This document shows positions 31,676 through 43,949 of a stretch of DNA of 64,000 nt, in pieces. The position numbers were made by a program, and so were the translations under genes. The stretch's first letter is position 1, and every line of letters begins with the position of its first letter. This DNA is from Phytophthora hibernalis (lineage: Eukaryota > Oomycota > Peronosporomycetes > Peronosporales > Peronosporaceae). Below the pieces are notes generated by a model, which saw nothing but the letters and a program-made list of their open reading frames with translations, was not told where the DNA came from and made no database searches. The stretch lies in the NCBI GenBank assembly GCA_012656075.1, contig JAAKBF010000037.1:124001-188000 (forward strand), read 5' to 3'.

Positions 31676-33157
31676 TGAGCAGTAGACGGCAAATTGGCGA
31701 ATGGCCAGTGCCATCCCCTGTTGCGCTGTGATTGATGGCTCCTGAACCTGGTCGGCTCTCTTCAATCTATTATGGAGACCGGAGGCACGGTGTTAACCGT
31801 TATGAATGGCAAGAGTGGAGCGAGAGGAGACTGCAGAAACTTCAACTTTGATTGACAGTTATGGACTTACGGCTTTCGACACGGAAGGCTGCACAACCGT
31901 GCGGAGAATGACGCTAACTGACCTCCGTGATCACTACGGTTGTGTTGACCGGGTCGTTCGTCATTTCTAATCCACTATGTAAATGGGGTTCGTTTGGGAC
32001 GTGGTGCTGTGGTGCTTGACAACGGTGAACGTGCTGGGGGATGGCTGTCGTAACTTCGGTGGCACTTACTGGCGCGAGGTCCTCTGTGCTTTGAGAGGAG
32101 TTCTAATGTGGTGATCACCCAACCTCTCCGAGAAGTCGCTGTTCGACCGTGCTTGGCTATTAGTTACTTCGTCTACAAGTGGGCTAAGATCGTGAAACTG
32201 TGCCTGCGTCGCTATTGACATTTGTGCGTGGACCGTCGGTTCAAGACCGCAAGCGTGGCGTTTGTTGGTGGAAGACCTACGAAGCACTGTGGCTGACGCC
32301 TATGATTGTTTTACAAGCGCGGCATGAACACGAGGAAGGGCTGGGACGGCAAATGTACAAGGGGTCGATGCGTATCACGCTTACTGGTGTGTGTTCCGCC
32401 GGACACGACAGAGTACGGTTGGCGCACGACCGTGAAATACGCAAAAGGGATTCGTGTTGACGCGTGAAGGACGGTCAAGCGTGCCCGTTGTGCTATGAAG
32501 GTCGCCTGGATGATGATTTTACTGTTGCTTTACTCGGTCTTCTATGGGATGCTGTACACCTACGAAGGATGGAATGGGTGTGTGGCGGATGGTTTGGTGT
32601 AATTACGCTACTACTAGTGGTGAACTATGGTCTCTCGCGAACAGACAATGTAGTCGTGTACGGCAATATGACCGTACACGCGGAAGCAGTGGAGGTGACC
32701 TGTTTCGTTTGCTACGTCAGCGTGTTCAGCCATGTGTGGTGATGGTTTGAAGCGTCTTCGTTTGGGAAGCTCACCGTGGAAGAAGGTCGGTGCTGCGTAC
32801 CAAGAGTGGAAGGAAGACATGCAGGACATCGAGCACTCAGCGGGCTGTACTGGGCCCAAGACGGTCGTCGTGGACCACGACCGGAGGTGGTGTTGGCCGG
32901 TACCCGTGAGCGTCGCCGTGCTATGACTGAGCAGCTTCGCAACGTTCGACGAGAAGCGGCTCGACGAAGGCGTCTCGGTTCGATGCCCCGAGTCAGAACG
33001 GTGGCAACCGTCTTGGCTCGGAAGCAATCCGACTGGGCGGGATTGCTGCTCAACTTCGTGCCGAGCAGCAATGGGAGGATGAGCTGGCTGCCCACGGAGG
33101 GATGGTCGCTCGGTGACGCAACCATAGTTTTGGCTCTTTTTGGTGGGACCCTAAAAT
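31676..33157. other. Stretch with short unrecognised ORFs
   Basis: Plus-strand frames at 32200-32460 and 32464-32742 and an Arg/Glu-rich segment near 32930-33110 (EQLRNVRREAARRRRL; also LRAEQQWEDELAAHGG in another frame) suggest a decayed coding region, possibly upstream exons of the C48 protease gene. No motif supports a name. Confidence 0.3.
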
Positions 33158-34219
33158 TTGTGGAACCAGGGACCCCATATTTCGAAAAGCAGCAAGCGGC
33201 GCGAAGAGCGAGGAGCGACGACGTTGCGGCGCTGCAAGGACGGAAGGCATGACCGTGGAGGAGGGCAAGGACAAGGACGATGCAGGAGGGGTGTCGCGGT
33301 GGCACGGCAGGATGACGACGGATCGGTAAGTCAGGAAGAAAGAGGGGCGGCCGCACGCCACGCCCCGAGCTCAAGTAGGAGCTCTGTCGTGAAAAAGCCT
33401 TGGAACCACCAAGTTAATATCTTTGTATTGATTTGTTGTTGTTATTGATCTACTCTCCTAGAACGCACCTGCCTGCCATACGCCTCGAGGACCGTCCAAA
33501 ATCAAGGCGGCTCGCGACAACGTAGACAAGGCTGTTGCATGGGTTGACACGATCGACTTCAACGTACAGATGCCCGAGGCTTTCAAAGTCGAGGCGGATT
33601 CTGACATCCTACCAAAGATCAAGGCAATTCCACTTCTATCTATGCAAGAAAGTATGCATATCAACTGTATTTCTACCTTATTTCTAACCTTTTTGCGTAG
33701 GCAGGAGCACTGGAGCTCGTCGAAAAACAGCGTTGCGGGACGACACTGTTAACACGTTGATACTGAAGTTGTTGCTGAGGGTGTGGATACGAGTGTGGTT
33801 GATACATCGGCCGTAGGCAACGTCATGAATGAATTTATGCCGGAGCAGAGCTTGCAATACATTTTCGCAGGCGCGACAACGGAGAAGATACTGATCCCGG
33901 TCATCTGCTGCAAGAATCACAGGTGTTCCATCAAGATGGATCTATTCACAAGGGAAGTGCTAATCTACGACCCGATGAATTCGATCTACGGGGTATCGGT
34001 TAGGCGTATTGCGGACAAATTGACGAAGATGTCCTAAACGCAGCCCCGAGAAGGTATCGCGTTCGATCATACCAAAGCGACCTTGGCGAGCAAGGAGACA
34101 GCTACAACTGTGATATGTGCATGCTAATAGCCTTCGAACTGTACGACGGTGCCGAAAACATTAGTCAGTTGAGTAGGAAGGAGCTGCAGTATCTGCGCTA
34201 TCGCTATCTTTGCATGTGT
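33158..34219 (+). CDS. Ulp1/SENP-like C48 cysteine protease (repeat-associated), spliced
   Basis: Exons near 33158-33325, 33462-33651 and 33701-34219; introns 33326-33461 (GTAAGT...CTCCTAG) and 33652-33700 (GTATGC...GCGTAG). Peptide landmarks: TALRDDTVNTLI, then ILIPVICCKNHRCSIKMDL with the catalytic His at 33918-33920, VLIYDPM with the Asp at 33969-33971, and GEQGDSYNCDMCMLIAFELY with Gln at 34091-34093 and nucleophile Cys at 34109-34111. The triad and oxyanion Gln are all present, though the usual Trp after His is Arg. Shifts near 33775 and 34040. Ulp1-type proteases are often carried by MULE-type transposons; host SUMO proteases are the alternative. Upstream limit uncertain. Confidence 0.65.
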
Positions 34220-34608
34220 CTATAAACTGAATTATTCGTCTTTGTATTTCCTCTGAATTTTGTGTATGTGTTGTCGCTGCTTCGACTCTACGGGTGCTCC
34301 GACTCTGTGGGCGTTTAACTTCACCGCGTATCTTGCGCGTTGCTCGTCATTCACTGGACACTGTCTGTGGTCTCCAAGACCGCCAAGAGCCATCCGGCCG
34401 CACGTATACCAGAGAGGACACATCAGGTGATGTCATCTCCGGCTCTTCGCTAGTCGGGCATATTCGGGGACGACGATCGGTTATAGTTCGGTACAAACGC
34501 ACCGTCTCGTGTAACTCAGTCGGATTATATAACAGTGTCATTACATATAGCAAGCATTTAAAGCTCATTTGATTAGGTATTCAAAAAGGATTCAGACCTC
34601 GTTGCAAA
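34220..34608. other. Intergenic stretch, no gene recognised
   Basis: No supported ORF between the protease stop and the LINE 3' end. Confidence 0.4.
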
Positions 34609-34648
34609 CTCTGGATTGAAAATCCAGAGAATAATAATAAAATAAAGG
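34609..34648 (-). promoter_or_regulatory. LINE 3' tail: hairpin and TTATT repeats
   Basis: CTCTGGATT-GAA-AATCCAGAG (34609-34629) is a perfect 9-bp stem with a 3-nt loop, adjoining AATAATAATAAAATAAA (plus strand) at the LINE's 3' end. LINE RTs often recognise a 3' stem-loop or short repeats. It could instead lie in the flank. Confidence 0.45.
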
Positions 34649-34989
34649 ATGAGGTGTATTGTGTTACTAGTCATTGCCTGACTTGAACTCTAAGCACCAT
34701 TCCAACGCAGTGTAGATGGCTGCCTTGGTTTCGGACACGCCCTCCGGCGTTCCGTTCTTCTTCTACTTCCCATTCCTCCGCCTTTCGTTTGCTTTATACA
34801 CTTGGTTGATTAGCTGTTGACCTCCGTCCAGCGCCTGACATCCGCTTTCATCAGCCCTTGGATACCAACTCGCAGCTCGTCCGATCTCACCTCCGTGTCA
34901 AATTGCACCATTTGGCTGCGCTTGTTGTCCTTTACGTGGTTGGCCAACCAGTCTGTCATTTTGTTATAGCTTCTATAATGGTGAGTTCA

Positions 34990-35430
34990 GGTGTCGACAT
35001 CGCACATGTCTGCCAGCTTTCTGGTGATTCGGTATCAGTGCTGCAGCTGGTGCGATTTTGAAGTACGCCGCTGTGCCATCATCCCCAGTATGAGCGTGCT
35101 GTCTCCTACTACGTGTATCCCCTTCCCGCTTTCCGCCACTGCTTGTGGAAGCATCCGATGGAGCCCGATGAACTCCGCTACATTGTTGGTCATTGAAATT
35201 CGGCCTAAAGCTGTAGTCGCGGCCCATACAACCTTTGCCCTTGTTCCATCCGACTCTATCACCACACTGCCACTCCTTCCTGGTCCGGGATTTCCCTCGA
35301 GCCCCATCAAAGAACCCCACCGCCTTGCCGTTTCCCTGATTACGTCCTCCATCACTGCCATCCATCTCCTCATGATGCATTTCACTATCGCAATTCTCGG
35401 TAGTGAGGACGAAGTGACTGGAAATCGGCT
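34990..35430 (-). pseudogene. LINE RNase H domain
   Basis: GLEGNPGPGRSGSVVIESD, ISMTNNVAEFIGLHRML and HVVGDSTLILGMMAQ correspond to the three acidic blocks of type I RNase H as found in plant-type LINEs (RVT_3): G-x-x-GNPGPG, TNNVAE-GL and V-GDS-L. Downstream YNKMTDWLAN (A/DxLAN) completes the fold after a frame change near 35035. It removes the RNA template during cDNA synthesis. Confidence 0.8.
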
Positions 35431-37530
35431 CAATCTGTATCTCTTATAAGCCTCCATTACTGTTTCCGGTACCCCAGCACTGCCTCCGCAAGTGTCACTG
35501 CCGTCGTTTTCTAGCACCTGTCCACATTCTATCTCCAGATCGATGTTATCGCTGTTGCACACCCCAGTTTTCATAAGTTGTTCGCTACCTGGTGAAGATT
35601 GTCCCAGTTGTGCACGTGGTGTTCTCGCCCCCAGTCTATCAACCACCGCGGCATTTTCTCCAGATTGAAGCTGAACATCTCCTTCACCGTGCTCGCTGGT
35701 ATATCAACTGTGTGTTGACTACCGAGTCCGTTCCACTGCTGCCTCAAAATGCACCAGAACGGCTGCGCCTCTGGACAAAGCCACACTAAGTGCGATGTTC
35801 CTACCGATTGTGCTTCCCGACGTTGGGCTGCCGCACCTATTTCCACCTCTTGTCCCCGTCCAAAATCTCAACCTGTTATATTTAACCCGAAGGATGCGCT
35901 GGGTTTGATATGGAGTCACCCCTTCAATCATGTGCAGCTTCCGACATGTGAGTTTCCCTAGTGCTGCTGCTTTCTCACGGTGGACCCGCTCCCACGTAGT
36001 CGTGGTTTTCTTCTCGTGTCTCTGCTGCCGCTATCGCTCTACGTTGTCCTATCAGTTTCTTGTATTGTTTTCGTGTCTGCTTCAATCGCCTCGTGCCAGC
36101 CCACAGCGACCGCATTCGTGTCAGCTGCGGGTGTGGTGACACCCATACCGTGGCCTTCGCTTCGCCCAGTGCTCTTGCTACCATATCCGCCGTACTCGCG
36201 TCATTTCTCTCCTTTGTCACTCGACGCGAGATCGGCCCCATGTATGCTTAATGCATTTGTTGTCCCCCACACACCCCACCACATGGAATATGTGGTGCTT
36301 GTCGTCACTACCATGCTGCACCCGTTGCATCTCCACCTTTCTGCATGCCAGCTCAGGAAAGTTAACCAGAAAATTCATACAGAATTCCCGGAACATGTGT
36401 GTGGCAAATCCCACCCTGTTGACTTTTCCGCTCCGAACCTTCTCCACTTGTACTATGTCTCCAACGTTTTTGTTGGCGACTGCCTCGATCAATTCCTTGT
36501 ATGATCCCCACCTCTGCTCTTCCCCAGAGTCATTCGACATGACGAGTGCCCTGATTGGCACATGGTCCGCCGCCTCTTGTGCAAATGCGCCACGTTGTTT
36601 CCGTCTCTGCGTGTTCAATTTGCTCTGGCTTGACCACTGTAGGTGATTGTAAGTCCTGTCGCTCCCACCTCGACTGCATTCAGGACCTGTTGCGTAAATT
36701 GTCCCTGAGTTGCTTCTTCCCCGGCATCCCCTCCATGTAGTAGTCAGATTGCGCCACGAACTTTGCTCCACCCATGGTCGCCCTGTAGCCCAAATTTCAC
36801 CCCAAATCTGCCCCTCGGTTTGGAGCGTACAATCACCACGTGTACCGCTGTGCCCGTTTCGGCTGTCTGCAATGTATCCCAGATGATTTGTTTGTGTTTG
36901 CTCTCCGTGATCACCCAATCTCTCACCCTGGCAGCACTCATTGCTATCAGCTCCATCTCTATGTTAGGTACCGTATAATACTTCTTTGATCCGACACCAA
37001 ACCTTCGAATAGGTGTAGGGCAAGTGAGCGTTGGCAAGATTGCAATCTTCGTACGATATGATTGTCAAAAATCTGTTTTAAAGAAAAACTCGTCAAAATG
37101 AAAATTGGTTGGCATAATCGCGTTCTGGAGGAAGGGGTACATGCCCATCCCACAAGCGAACGCCGAGCCCATGTAGAACGTCGCTAACATTGCTGGCATG
37201 TTGTTCTTGGCTTTGGAATCGTTGATATTAATAATTGCTATTAATAGCACAGTCCGGCAGGGTTCGGTGCGGAGCTTGAGCTGCCTTACAAGTGCTCCTT
37301 TTCCCCAGGGGCGGCCAATTATGATGAGAATCCAGGGTTTGCCGTCACTAAGGTTGCTCTTCTCTGCTATCCAGCTCCACAACCGCTCCTTTTGGTAGAA
37401 CATCGCATCGAGCGTGTTGCCAAGAAGCGGCAGCATCTAATTGGGACGGTGACGGCCTTCCTGGTCATGTAGCAAGTTGTGCACTTGCAAGAGTGCAGTG
37501 AATGGTGGTGACAGCCGTAATATTGGTACA

Positions 37531-38040
37531 CTAGTGGTACAGTCGGATAAAAGAAGTAGTCTTCACTAGTGCAATTTGATGTGATTTAATTGGCTGCTGG
37601 GCGTTGTCGGATATAAGATGTTGTCGGATCAAAGAAGTATTATACGGTATATCGAGTCCTCCGTCCACTGGTAACTGCTCCGCCAGCGCTGCTTTTACCC
37701 ATCCGTGAGCTGCTGTCTCCGGCTCCGCGAAGTAGGCGTTCCATACGAAATTCCTGATGCATTTTCGCGCTTCTTGGATGATCGTGGCTGTTGGCCACGC
37801 ATGGCGGGCCACATACAGCATCTTTGGCAGGATGATCATCGCAGCGATGAAGGCGCGCTCCTTAACCGTATGTGTCTTAGTCTCCGCTAGTGCTAGTCAG
37901 ACCCTCAGTGCACTCATAACTTTTGTCCATGCTTCTTCGATTGTGTTGTCCACACCCGCGATGTGGCCGAGGTATCTAGTCCTCGCCACTTCCTCTGCCA
38001 CTACCCCCTCTCTTGTTCGTCCTCGGTCTCTGTCACTCTG
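37531..38040 (-). pseudogene. LINE reverse-transcriptase thumb region
   Basis: RTRYLGHIAGVDNTIEEAW, then a TGA near 37898, then IILPKMLYVARHAWPTATII, RNFVWNAYFAEPETA and DGGLDIPYNTSL. The pattern IP-LLY-ARH-WP, FVW and GGLDIP is the post-polymerase segment of LINE ORF2. Left-hand sequence 37436-36217 continues in changing frames without nameable motifs (MPTLTCPTPIRRFGVG, VNFPELACRK). Confidence 0.75.
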
Positions 38041-38285
38041 ACGCGGTTCGCGTGAGCCCCTTCTCATTAACTGTGACGTGACCCTGCCCCGAGTTGATCG
38101 CGACGGATTTCTGCAAGATCAGCATGACGCTACAATTCACGTGACGACGCCTCGGGCGACGGTTCGATCGATGCCGAAAACCTCGGGGTGACCTGACAGG
38201 AGAGTGGCCACGCCAGAACCGCGAACAGAGTGCCGTGGATGGTGAGAACTGAACACCGTGGATTGAGATCGCGACGCATCTGCCG

Positions 38286-38500
38286 TTCGGCAACATTAAG
38301 CCATACATCGGTCTAAGTGATAAGAGCGAGAAGTCCATGCAATGGCTCCGATCTTTCATCTACGAGATGAAAGGGGCACATACACCACCCAACGAGTGGT
38401 GCATGGAGCTCGAGCTTAGCCTCCAAGACGGAGCTCTGCCCTGGTACCGACAACTCCCGCGCAAGACGAGACGCACAGAAGAAAAGGACGAGAACGTTTC
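38286..38500 (+). pseudogene. Ty3/gypsy gag fragment
   Basis: Uninterrupted frame LPFGNIKPYIGLSDKSEKS ... QWLRSFIYEMKG ... EWCMELELSLQDGALPWYRQLPRKT: the gypsy capsid core, homologous in pattern to 26400-26250 but a different family (YRQLP in place of LQLLP). No ATG; flanking 38041-38285 is probably more of the same element but unreadable. Confidence 0.75.
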
Positions 38501-38882
38501 TCGACGAATCAGATAATAATGAAATCCGAGCGACGAAGGTGCGTCTCCTGGTCAATTTTCCACCACGAAGTCGTCACGCCAAATCGTCCGAAGGCCAACT
38601 CGTCTCACCAAAACGTATGAAGCGCGTGAGAAGATGAAGAAAGCGCATTCACCTATCCCGAACAATGTACCTGAGCTACCAAAAGATGTTTGACAGTTAG
38701 GCAAATTTGAAGCGACTCTAGTGAGCTACACGGTCAAGAACTACTTGAATTAAAGTGTTCGAAGCTCCGAAACACGAACCAAGGCCAACAGATATGCATC
38801 TGCTACGTTGATTTACCTATTATGTTGCTAAACTGAGTGTTGATGTTGTCGGCTCGGAGAAACACAGCTTCCATCCAAAAGG

Positions 38883-41045
38883 ATGTACACATTCAAACTA
38901 ATGTGGTGTACACATGGCTTTTCTCAAGCACCGCGTGGCGAGGGGCTACGTGATCATGACTTCAGGTATATCGGGTGTGAAGCAGGATTTCTTGTGCGTT
39001 CGGAGAAGGTTGTCGATGACGGGCATTCCAAGTGGAAAGGGTGCGTTGTTTCATGCTCGGAGGTTCCTTTACAGTATTATTTTGGCCATCTAGTTGATAC
39101 TAATGTTGCTATTGATGCACAGATATCGTTGCACAGCCTCAAAACCAACAAGGTCATATTTGACTCGTACACCGGGGAAAGGTAGATTCCTCTTGCACCC
39201 CAGGTTCGCCAGGAACTTGGTCTGCTGGTCGAGAAGAAGACGAGCACGGCGACATCAACCGATACTTGTCGGACAAACTTGGTGGGTGCTTCTGGTGCTT
39301 CTGGACTCTTCATTTTATTGTTTCTATTGACTGCTACAGTAGTAGTAGCAAATTATAATATCTCTATTAACATTGTTTCTTTGTACTGGTATGAAAACAG
39401 ATAAGGTTTTCACGCCGCACCAAACAAGAAAATACTCCTACAATTGCTGGGAGCGATGTCCATTGAGCGATCCAATCTGGGGTATTATCTAGGTAATAGC
39501 AAGATTTGTGAGATGGTATTTATTGCATATAAATGGTAAGAATTCTAACCGGAATTGATATTTGCTGTGTTATATAGGAAGTCTTGTTGTCACCTCCGCT
39601 ACGGGAAGATGGATACCCATGATTGCCTTCTTGGCACTTGATCAGAAGGCATCTACGATGTAGCACATTGTGAAGTTTTCTTGTAACGACGTCCGGACCA
39701 TCGATCGACAAAGACTTACAGAATGGCGTGTCTTTGAAAAGGATTTTTCCTTCTGCCATGGTTCTTCTCTGTCAATTTCATGCGCTGACCTATTGGCGGA
39801 AGGTTTGCCGAAGAGCAAATTTGACCTGACGATGTTCCAGAGAGATTAAATGAAGACAGCTTTCGCAAAGATCATCTACTGGTATTAATGTGCCGTGTTG
39901 CTTGTTGCTGTTTATGTAGCTCACGTTTGTGTTGTTTTCAATGTTGCCGGATATTATGTTGCATGTTGTGTTGATGTACGTCAGCAACACACAGGAAACA
40001 TTTGCAACAGAGCTGGTGATTTTTATTCAAACCTGTGCAAAACAGTGCCCCGAACTTCTGAAATACTTTCAGAAAAACGGTGAAACATGTGCCACGATGT
40101 GGGCAAATCACGTTCGAGGTACATTTTTATCCGCTGGAAATACCACGACCAATCCGATCGAATAAAATTGGAACCAAGTCAAACTTCTTCTTGGCAAGAG
40201 GCCACGGATCGACTCGACTTTTAGTGGACTACTAACCCACCAGGCAACAATCATTCGACAGCAGATCCCTGCTATCCTGAAGCATTTGACTACATCCCGG
40301 CAACCTGAATGTGTTCCAGACTTTCTCTCACTTGTGAGTGACTACACGTTTGACAGAGTTCGCTGCCAATGGGGCTATTTCATGGTCTCTGCTGAGAACA
40401 CGGTGTGCGCTAAACGAGGTTCTGAAGTAGGTGAATGGGAAGTAAGCGTGCGGGGGCATGTATATGAGTGCAACAACTTCGAGTGGTCCTGCTCGTGTCT
40501 ATTCTACAGCACCTACAACTTACCTTGTCAGCACCTGATGTATATTGCAGACCGCGATCACCGATTCGAGAGCAAGCTGGCGTCAAGCGTCCCTCCCAGC
40601 TGGGATATAAACGTAATGACACAGCTGGATGACAATTTAAAAATACGGGTTAGCATCTCTTCAGGTTGTACCAACCACGCTGCAAAATTGTGGAGAGTAG
40701 TTCCCGCACGACGGTTTGACGCAGTTTGCAGACGCCAACGAGGAGGATGGAGCAACACAAGACATGGAGGCAACACAAGAACCTGTATCTCCCGTTTCAG
40801 TAACACTACCAGCAACACATGCCATGAAGTTGGATGCAACACAACACGATATCACGCCAAGGAACGAGGGAAACCCTCGCCAATCAAACCGCCGAGTGAT
40901 CTACGTGAAAATACGACCTCGCGAGCGTGCTAGTGTTCTCTCGTCCGAGGAGAAATATTGTTTTGTGAAAGCCGCATTTGAGCCAGTAATGGAGCATATT
41001 GCGGAGTTACCCATCCCTGCGGTTAACAAGGCGTTGGAATCGTGA
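38883..41045 (+). pseudogene. MULE transposase with N-terminal zinc finger and SWIM finger
   Basis: Starts MYTFKLMWCTHGFSQ at 38883 with the C-THG...YIGCEAGF...GH-H-like DNA-binding region. Then gaps and frame changes. The MULE catalytic centre is visible as DKDLQNGVSLKRIF (second Asp near 39707) and LLCQFHALTYWRK (C-x2-H near 39766-39790). NTTTNPIE near 40149-40164, a stop, then LLLGKRPRIDSTFSGLL. A SWIM zinc finger (CSCLFYS ... PCQHLMYIADRDH) spans 40487-40560. It ends about 41045. It would cut and paste Mutator-like elements. Terminal inverted repeats were not found. Confidence 0.75.
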
Positions 41046-41073
41046 ATTTTTTTGACAAGTATCCGTTCGCGCA

Positions 41074-41108
41074 CAGTTCCGGACCACGCACAGTTCCGGA
41101 CCACCCCA
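41074..41108. repeat. 17-bp tandem duplication
   Basis: GCACAGTTCCGGACCAC occurs twice in direct succession just after the MULE ORF. It could be sub-terminal repeats of that element; the partner at its other end was not found. Confidence 0.6.
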
Positions 41109-41126
41109 ATTCCATACAAGTTCTAT

Positions 41127-42905
41127 TTAAAGCTCCTTTATTTCAATTGATCGCTGAGGCTTCATTTTAACCTTTAACACGTATCGAGTTATTGAAGCAA
41201 CCGAGTCCTCCTCTTGCGAGCACGAGCCGATCTTCGTGTTTTTACGACAGGCAAGTGTCGCTTTCTTGGTGGTGGGGTTTCTCCTCAAGACTCTCTTCAC
41301 TTTCCGAGGACTCAGCAGTTTCTTACCCTTTCTCCTCTTGGTCACCAAAACACGCCGTCCCTGATGATACCTCCATCCCCAATACACGTCGAAGCTCTGA
41401 GGCAAGATCGTTACGTTCCAACTCATTCACATCGAACACTGGAAACCGGACCAATGGGATCTTCGAACTGTCCAAGTTTGGACGTCTTCTCAACCGATAA
41501 GCTTCATTGAGAAGTTTCTCCACGTACGACCTATCCACCGTAGTCTCCTCGTAGAACTTCACGTTCTCATGACGATGTTCAGTTATTATACCCGTCTCCA
41601 AATCAAGCAGCTGATAACCTTTCGTCTTCGTAGCCATCAGAGAAGACGCCCCCTTCACCGACAACTTGTCTTTACGGTAGATTTTGTCCACAAACTTGAT
41701 CGCAAGACAGCCAAAGGACGTAGGTGACTCACGCTCGGCTTCGATCCAAACATCTTCCCATGTGGTATCAGCTGATCTTCATTGCCCTTGATACTTGTTC
41801 GATTTGCCGTCTCAATCACATAGCTAGCAGCTTCTCCCCATAGCATACCAGGAAGGTCGCAACTATACAACACGGAGCGGACTTTATTCATCAATTGTCG
41901 TGCGCTTTTTAAATCAGACAGACCTCTTCTGGTGTATAGGGGTGAGCGAAAATCTGGATCGACTCACCAGCACACATTGCACTCGCCTCCGGTTCCGAAA
42001 CGCAGGTCCTTGGTCCGAGTGGAAAGTGTTCACAAGCTTGTGGTGCTTCGCGCTAACTTCATCTCGAAATCACTTCAGCTTCTCATCAGTTCCTCCTTCG
42101 CTTTCTGCCCATACAACCACTGATATCTCGATCTTTCATCAATGATGTGCAAGTTCACCTTGTTACCTTCCAGCCTGGGTACTCCAACAGATCCATCAAT
42201 ACTTTGACGAACGGCACAGTAGCACGCTTGGGTGTCGTCTTCTTGAAGGATATTCTTTTCATCTTTGCCATATCACAATCGAGACAATCTGCCTTTCCAG
42301 CTCTGTCTTCTTTTCTCACCTCCAAGCCCTTGACCATCTCCTTCGATGACATGTCCTTGATCACCTGCCGATGGGCATGGGCAAGGTGATGATGTCCCCA
42401 TCCGGAGTCTTCTGGTTGGCTGAACAGAGGTCTGCAGCACGTCCAATATTTGCTGCGAACACGGAAACTCTACCGTCATTTGATAGAGATCAACCACCAT
42501 GTCAAACTTCCAGGCAATGTGATTCACTCGGTTCATAAGTGTCGTCACATCCTGGTCTCCACCAGTCTGCACGAAAAATTCATACTCCTTGTACAACTTC
42601 CGCTGTGATAGCAGGTTGGTATCTCCTTCCACATTGAGAGCTTCCGACGTTATCCACACTCGAGCATTAGTCTGTGCATCCACGATCGAGAATTTGATCA
42701 ATCGCTTCATCTGTTCCTTCATACGCGAGTTGTCGAATCACTTCATCACAGTGTCACGCTCAGACGTTAGAGACACAAATGCCTCCTTGCATCTACAGAT
42801 ATTCAAGCCAGATGCGTTGTCCAACACAAACGGGATGAAGAAGCTGTTGCCAGATGCATTTTCTACCTTTGTGCTTGTAAAATACGGCGTCGGCTTTTAC
42901 TCCAC
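41127..42905 (-). pseudogene. Copia pol fragment (pre-integrase and integrase)
   Basis: Minus strand, right to left: NASGLNICRCKEAF and a segment ending in MTVEFPCSQQILDVLQ (gag or protease side), then KEMVKGLEV ... DCLDCDMAKMKRISF (GAG-pre-integrase CxxC, 42330-42250), RATVPFVKVLMDL (start of integrase), RSVLYSCDLPGMLWGEAASY (41870-41815) and LMATKTKGYQLLDLETG near 41635-41590. Two stops (near 42740 and 42830) and several shifts. The RT is missing. Right end is cut at 42905 by gypsy copy C. Confidence 0.7.
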
Positions 42906-43949
42906 TGTGGTGTTGTGATTCACAGAAAACGTCGTTAGTTCGGCTTCCGCGCAACTGCACAACAATTCGCCGAATCAGGTCGGCGATGGTGAGCTTGCGC
43001 AGGGTTCATGTCGGCCCCTTTGCGGTTCGCCCCAGCCGGGGTTCAGTTGAGTGTTGTTCCCACCCAAGTACCGAGCTCCAAACTTCTCCAGAGACTCGCC
43101 TGAGCGGGGCAGTCTCCGTGCAAAACCCTGTGCCCCCACCAAAGAATGGACGGCAGCGCGCGAGCGCGATTACAGGTCACCAGGCGCAGATTACGCCCAG
43201 CTAGGAGGTTACAGTGTCCTGGGTTGTGCAGACCCACCGGCTCGTCGAATCGACGAGACTTGTCTTCGCTTGGAAGCGAGAAGTGCCTCCCGGTCCGACC
43301 TTGATCTCTTGGCGCTACCAGACGTCTCTCCTACAAGCTATGCCTATCGGGGAACGACGGCAGACATAATCCAGCCCACGCAGGACTTACCGGAAAAATG
43401 TATCCTGTTCTTGGACTTAGAAGATTCTGCTCTGATTGTTATCTGTATGTCTTCGGAGAACCCCTTCGGGCTCTTCCCTATGTTCTTCTATCGATCCTAT
43501 ACAAATGTCTAATGAAATGGAGTCGTTACAGATCTCCTGCGACTCTTCGCTCAGCTCCGTCCCTTGATGTCGAGCTGTTTACCTACCTCTCGGCGACTCT
43601 TCGCCCAGATCCTGATTTATTCCCCCAGTTGGTATATCTATCTCGAGGCATATTCTCGCCAAGTCGACTTTCGCCGAGTCGATTACCGCCGAGTCCGTCC
43701 ATCGCTGAATCCGTCCTTCGCTGAGTTCCGCTAAGTGCGAGCCCCGTTTAAATCCGTTCCCTGTTGAGTGCAATGTATCCACTTGGCGTTGTATCCACTT
43801 GGCGGTGTACCCACTTGGCGGTGTACCCACTTGGCAGTGTACCCACTTGATGGTGTACCCTCATGATCCTGTTGAGTGAGATGTACCCACTGGTCTAGCT
43901 TAGGCATCCCTAGTGTAGGGTTATCCAAAAGTTGGATTTCCCTACCACA
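42906..43949 (-). repeat. Gypsy-family LTR C (3' LTR, 1044 bp)
   Basis: Minus-strand reading TGTGGTAGGG to CACAACACCACA. About 70 bp longer than LTRs A and B because of extra tandem units near 43775-43885. Inserted in Copia sequence. Confidence 0.85.
43775..43885. repeat. Tandem 17-bp units in LTR C
   Basis: About six degenerate copies of TGTACCCACTTGGCGG, where LTRs A and B have two or three. Variation between copies (TATCC/TACCC, GGCGG/GGCAG/GATGG) shows repeated slippage or recombination. Confidence 0.75.

Larger units (their letters stand above)
34609..38040 (-). mobile_element. 5'-truncated LINE with RNase H domain
   Basis: Minus-strand ORF2 remains: RT thumb/connection (38040-37531), unassigned middle, zinc-finger-like zf-RVT (35830-35720), RNase H (35430-34990) and a C-terminal tail ending near 34668. 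The RT catalytic core and ORF1 are missing, the usual result of incomplete target-primed reverse transcription. The 3' end is followed by an ATTATTATT-type tail and a hairpin. Several frame breaks and stops. Confidence 0.75.
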
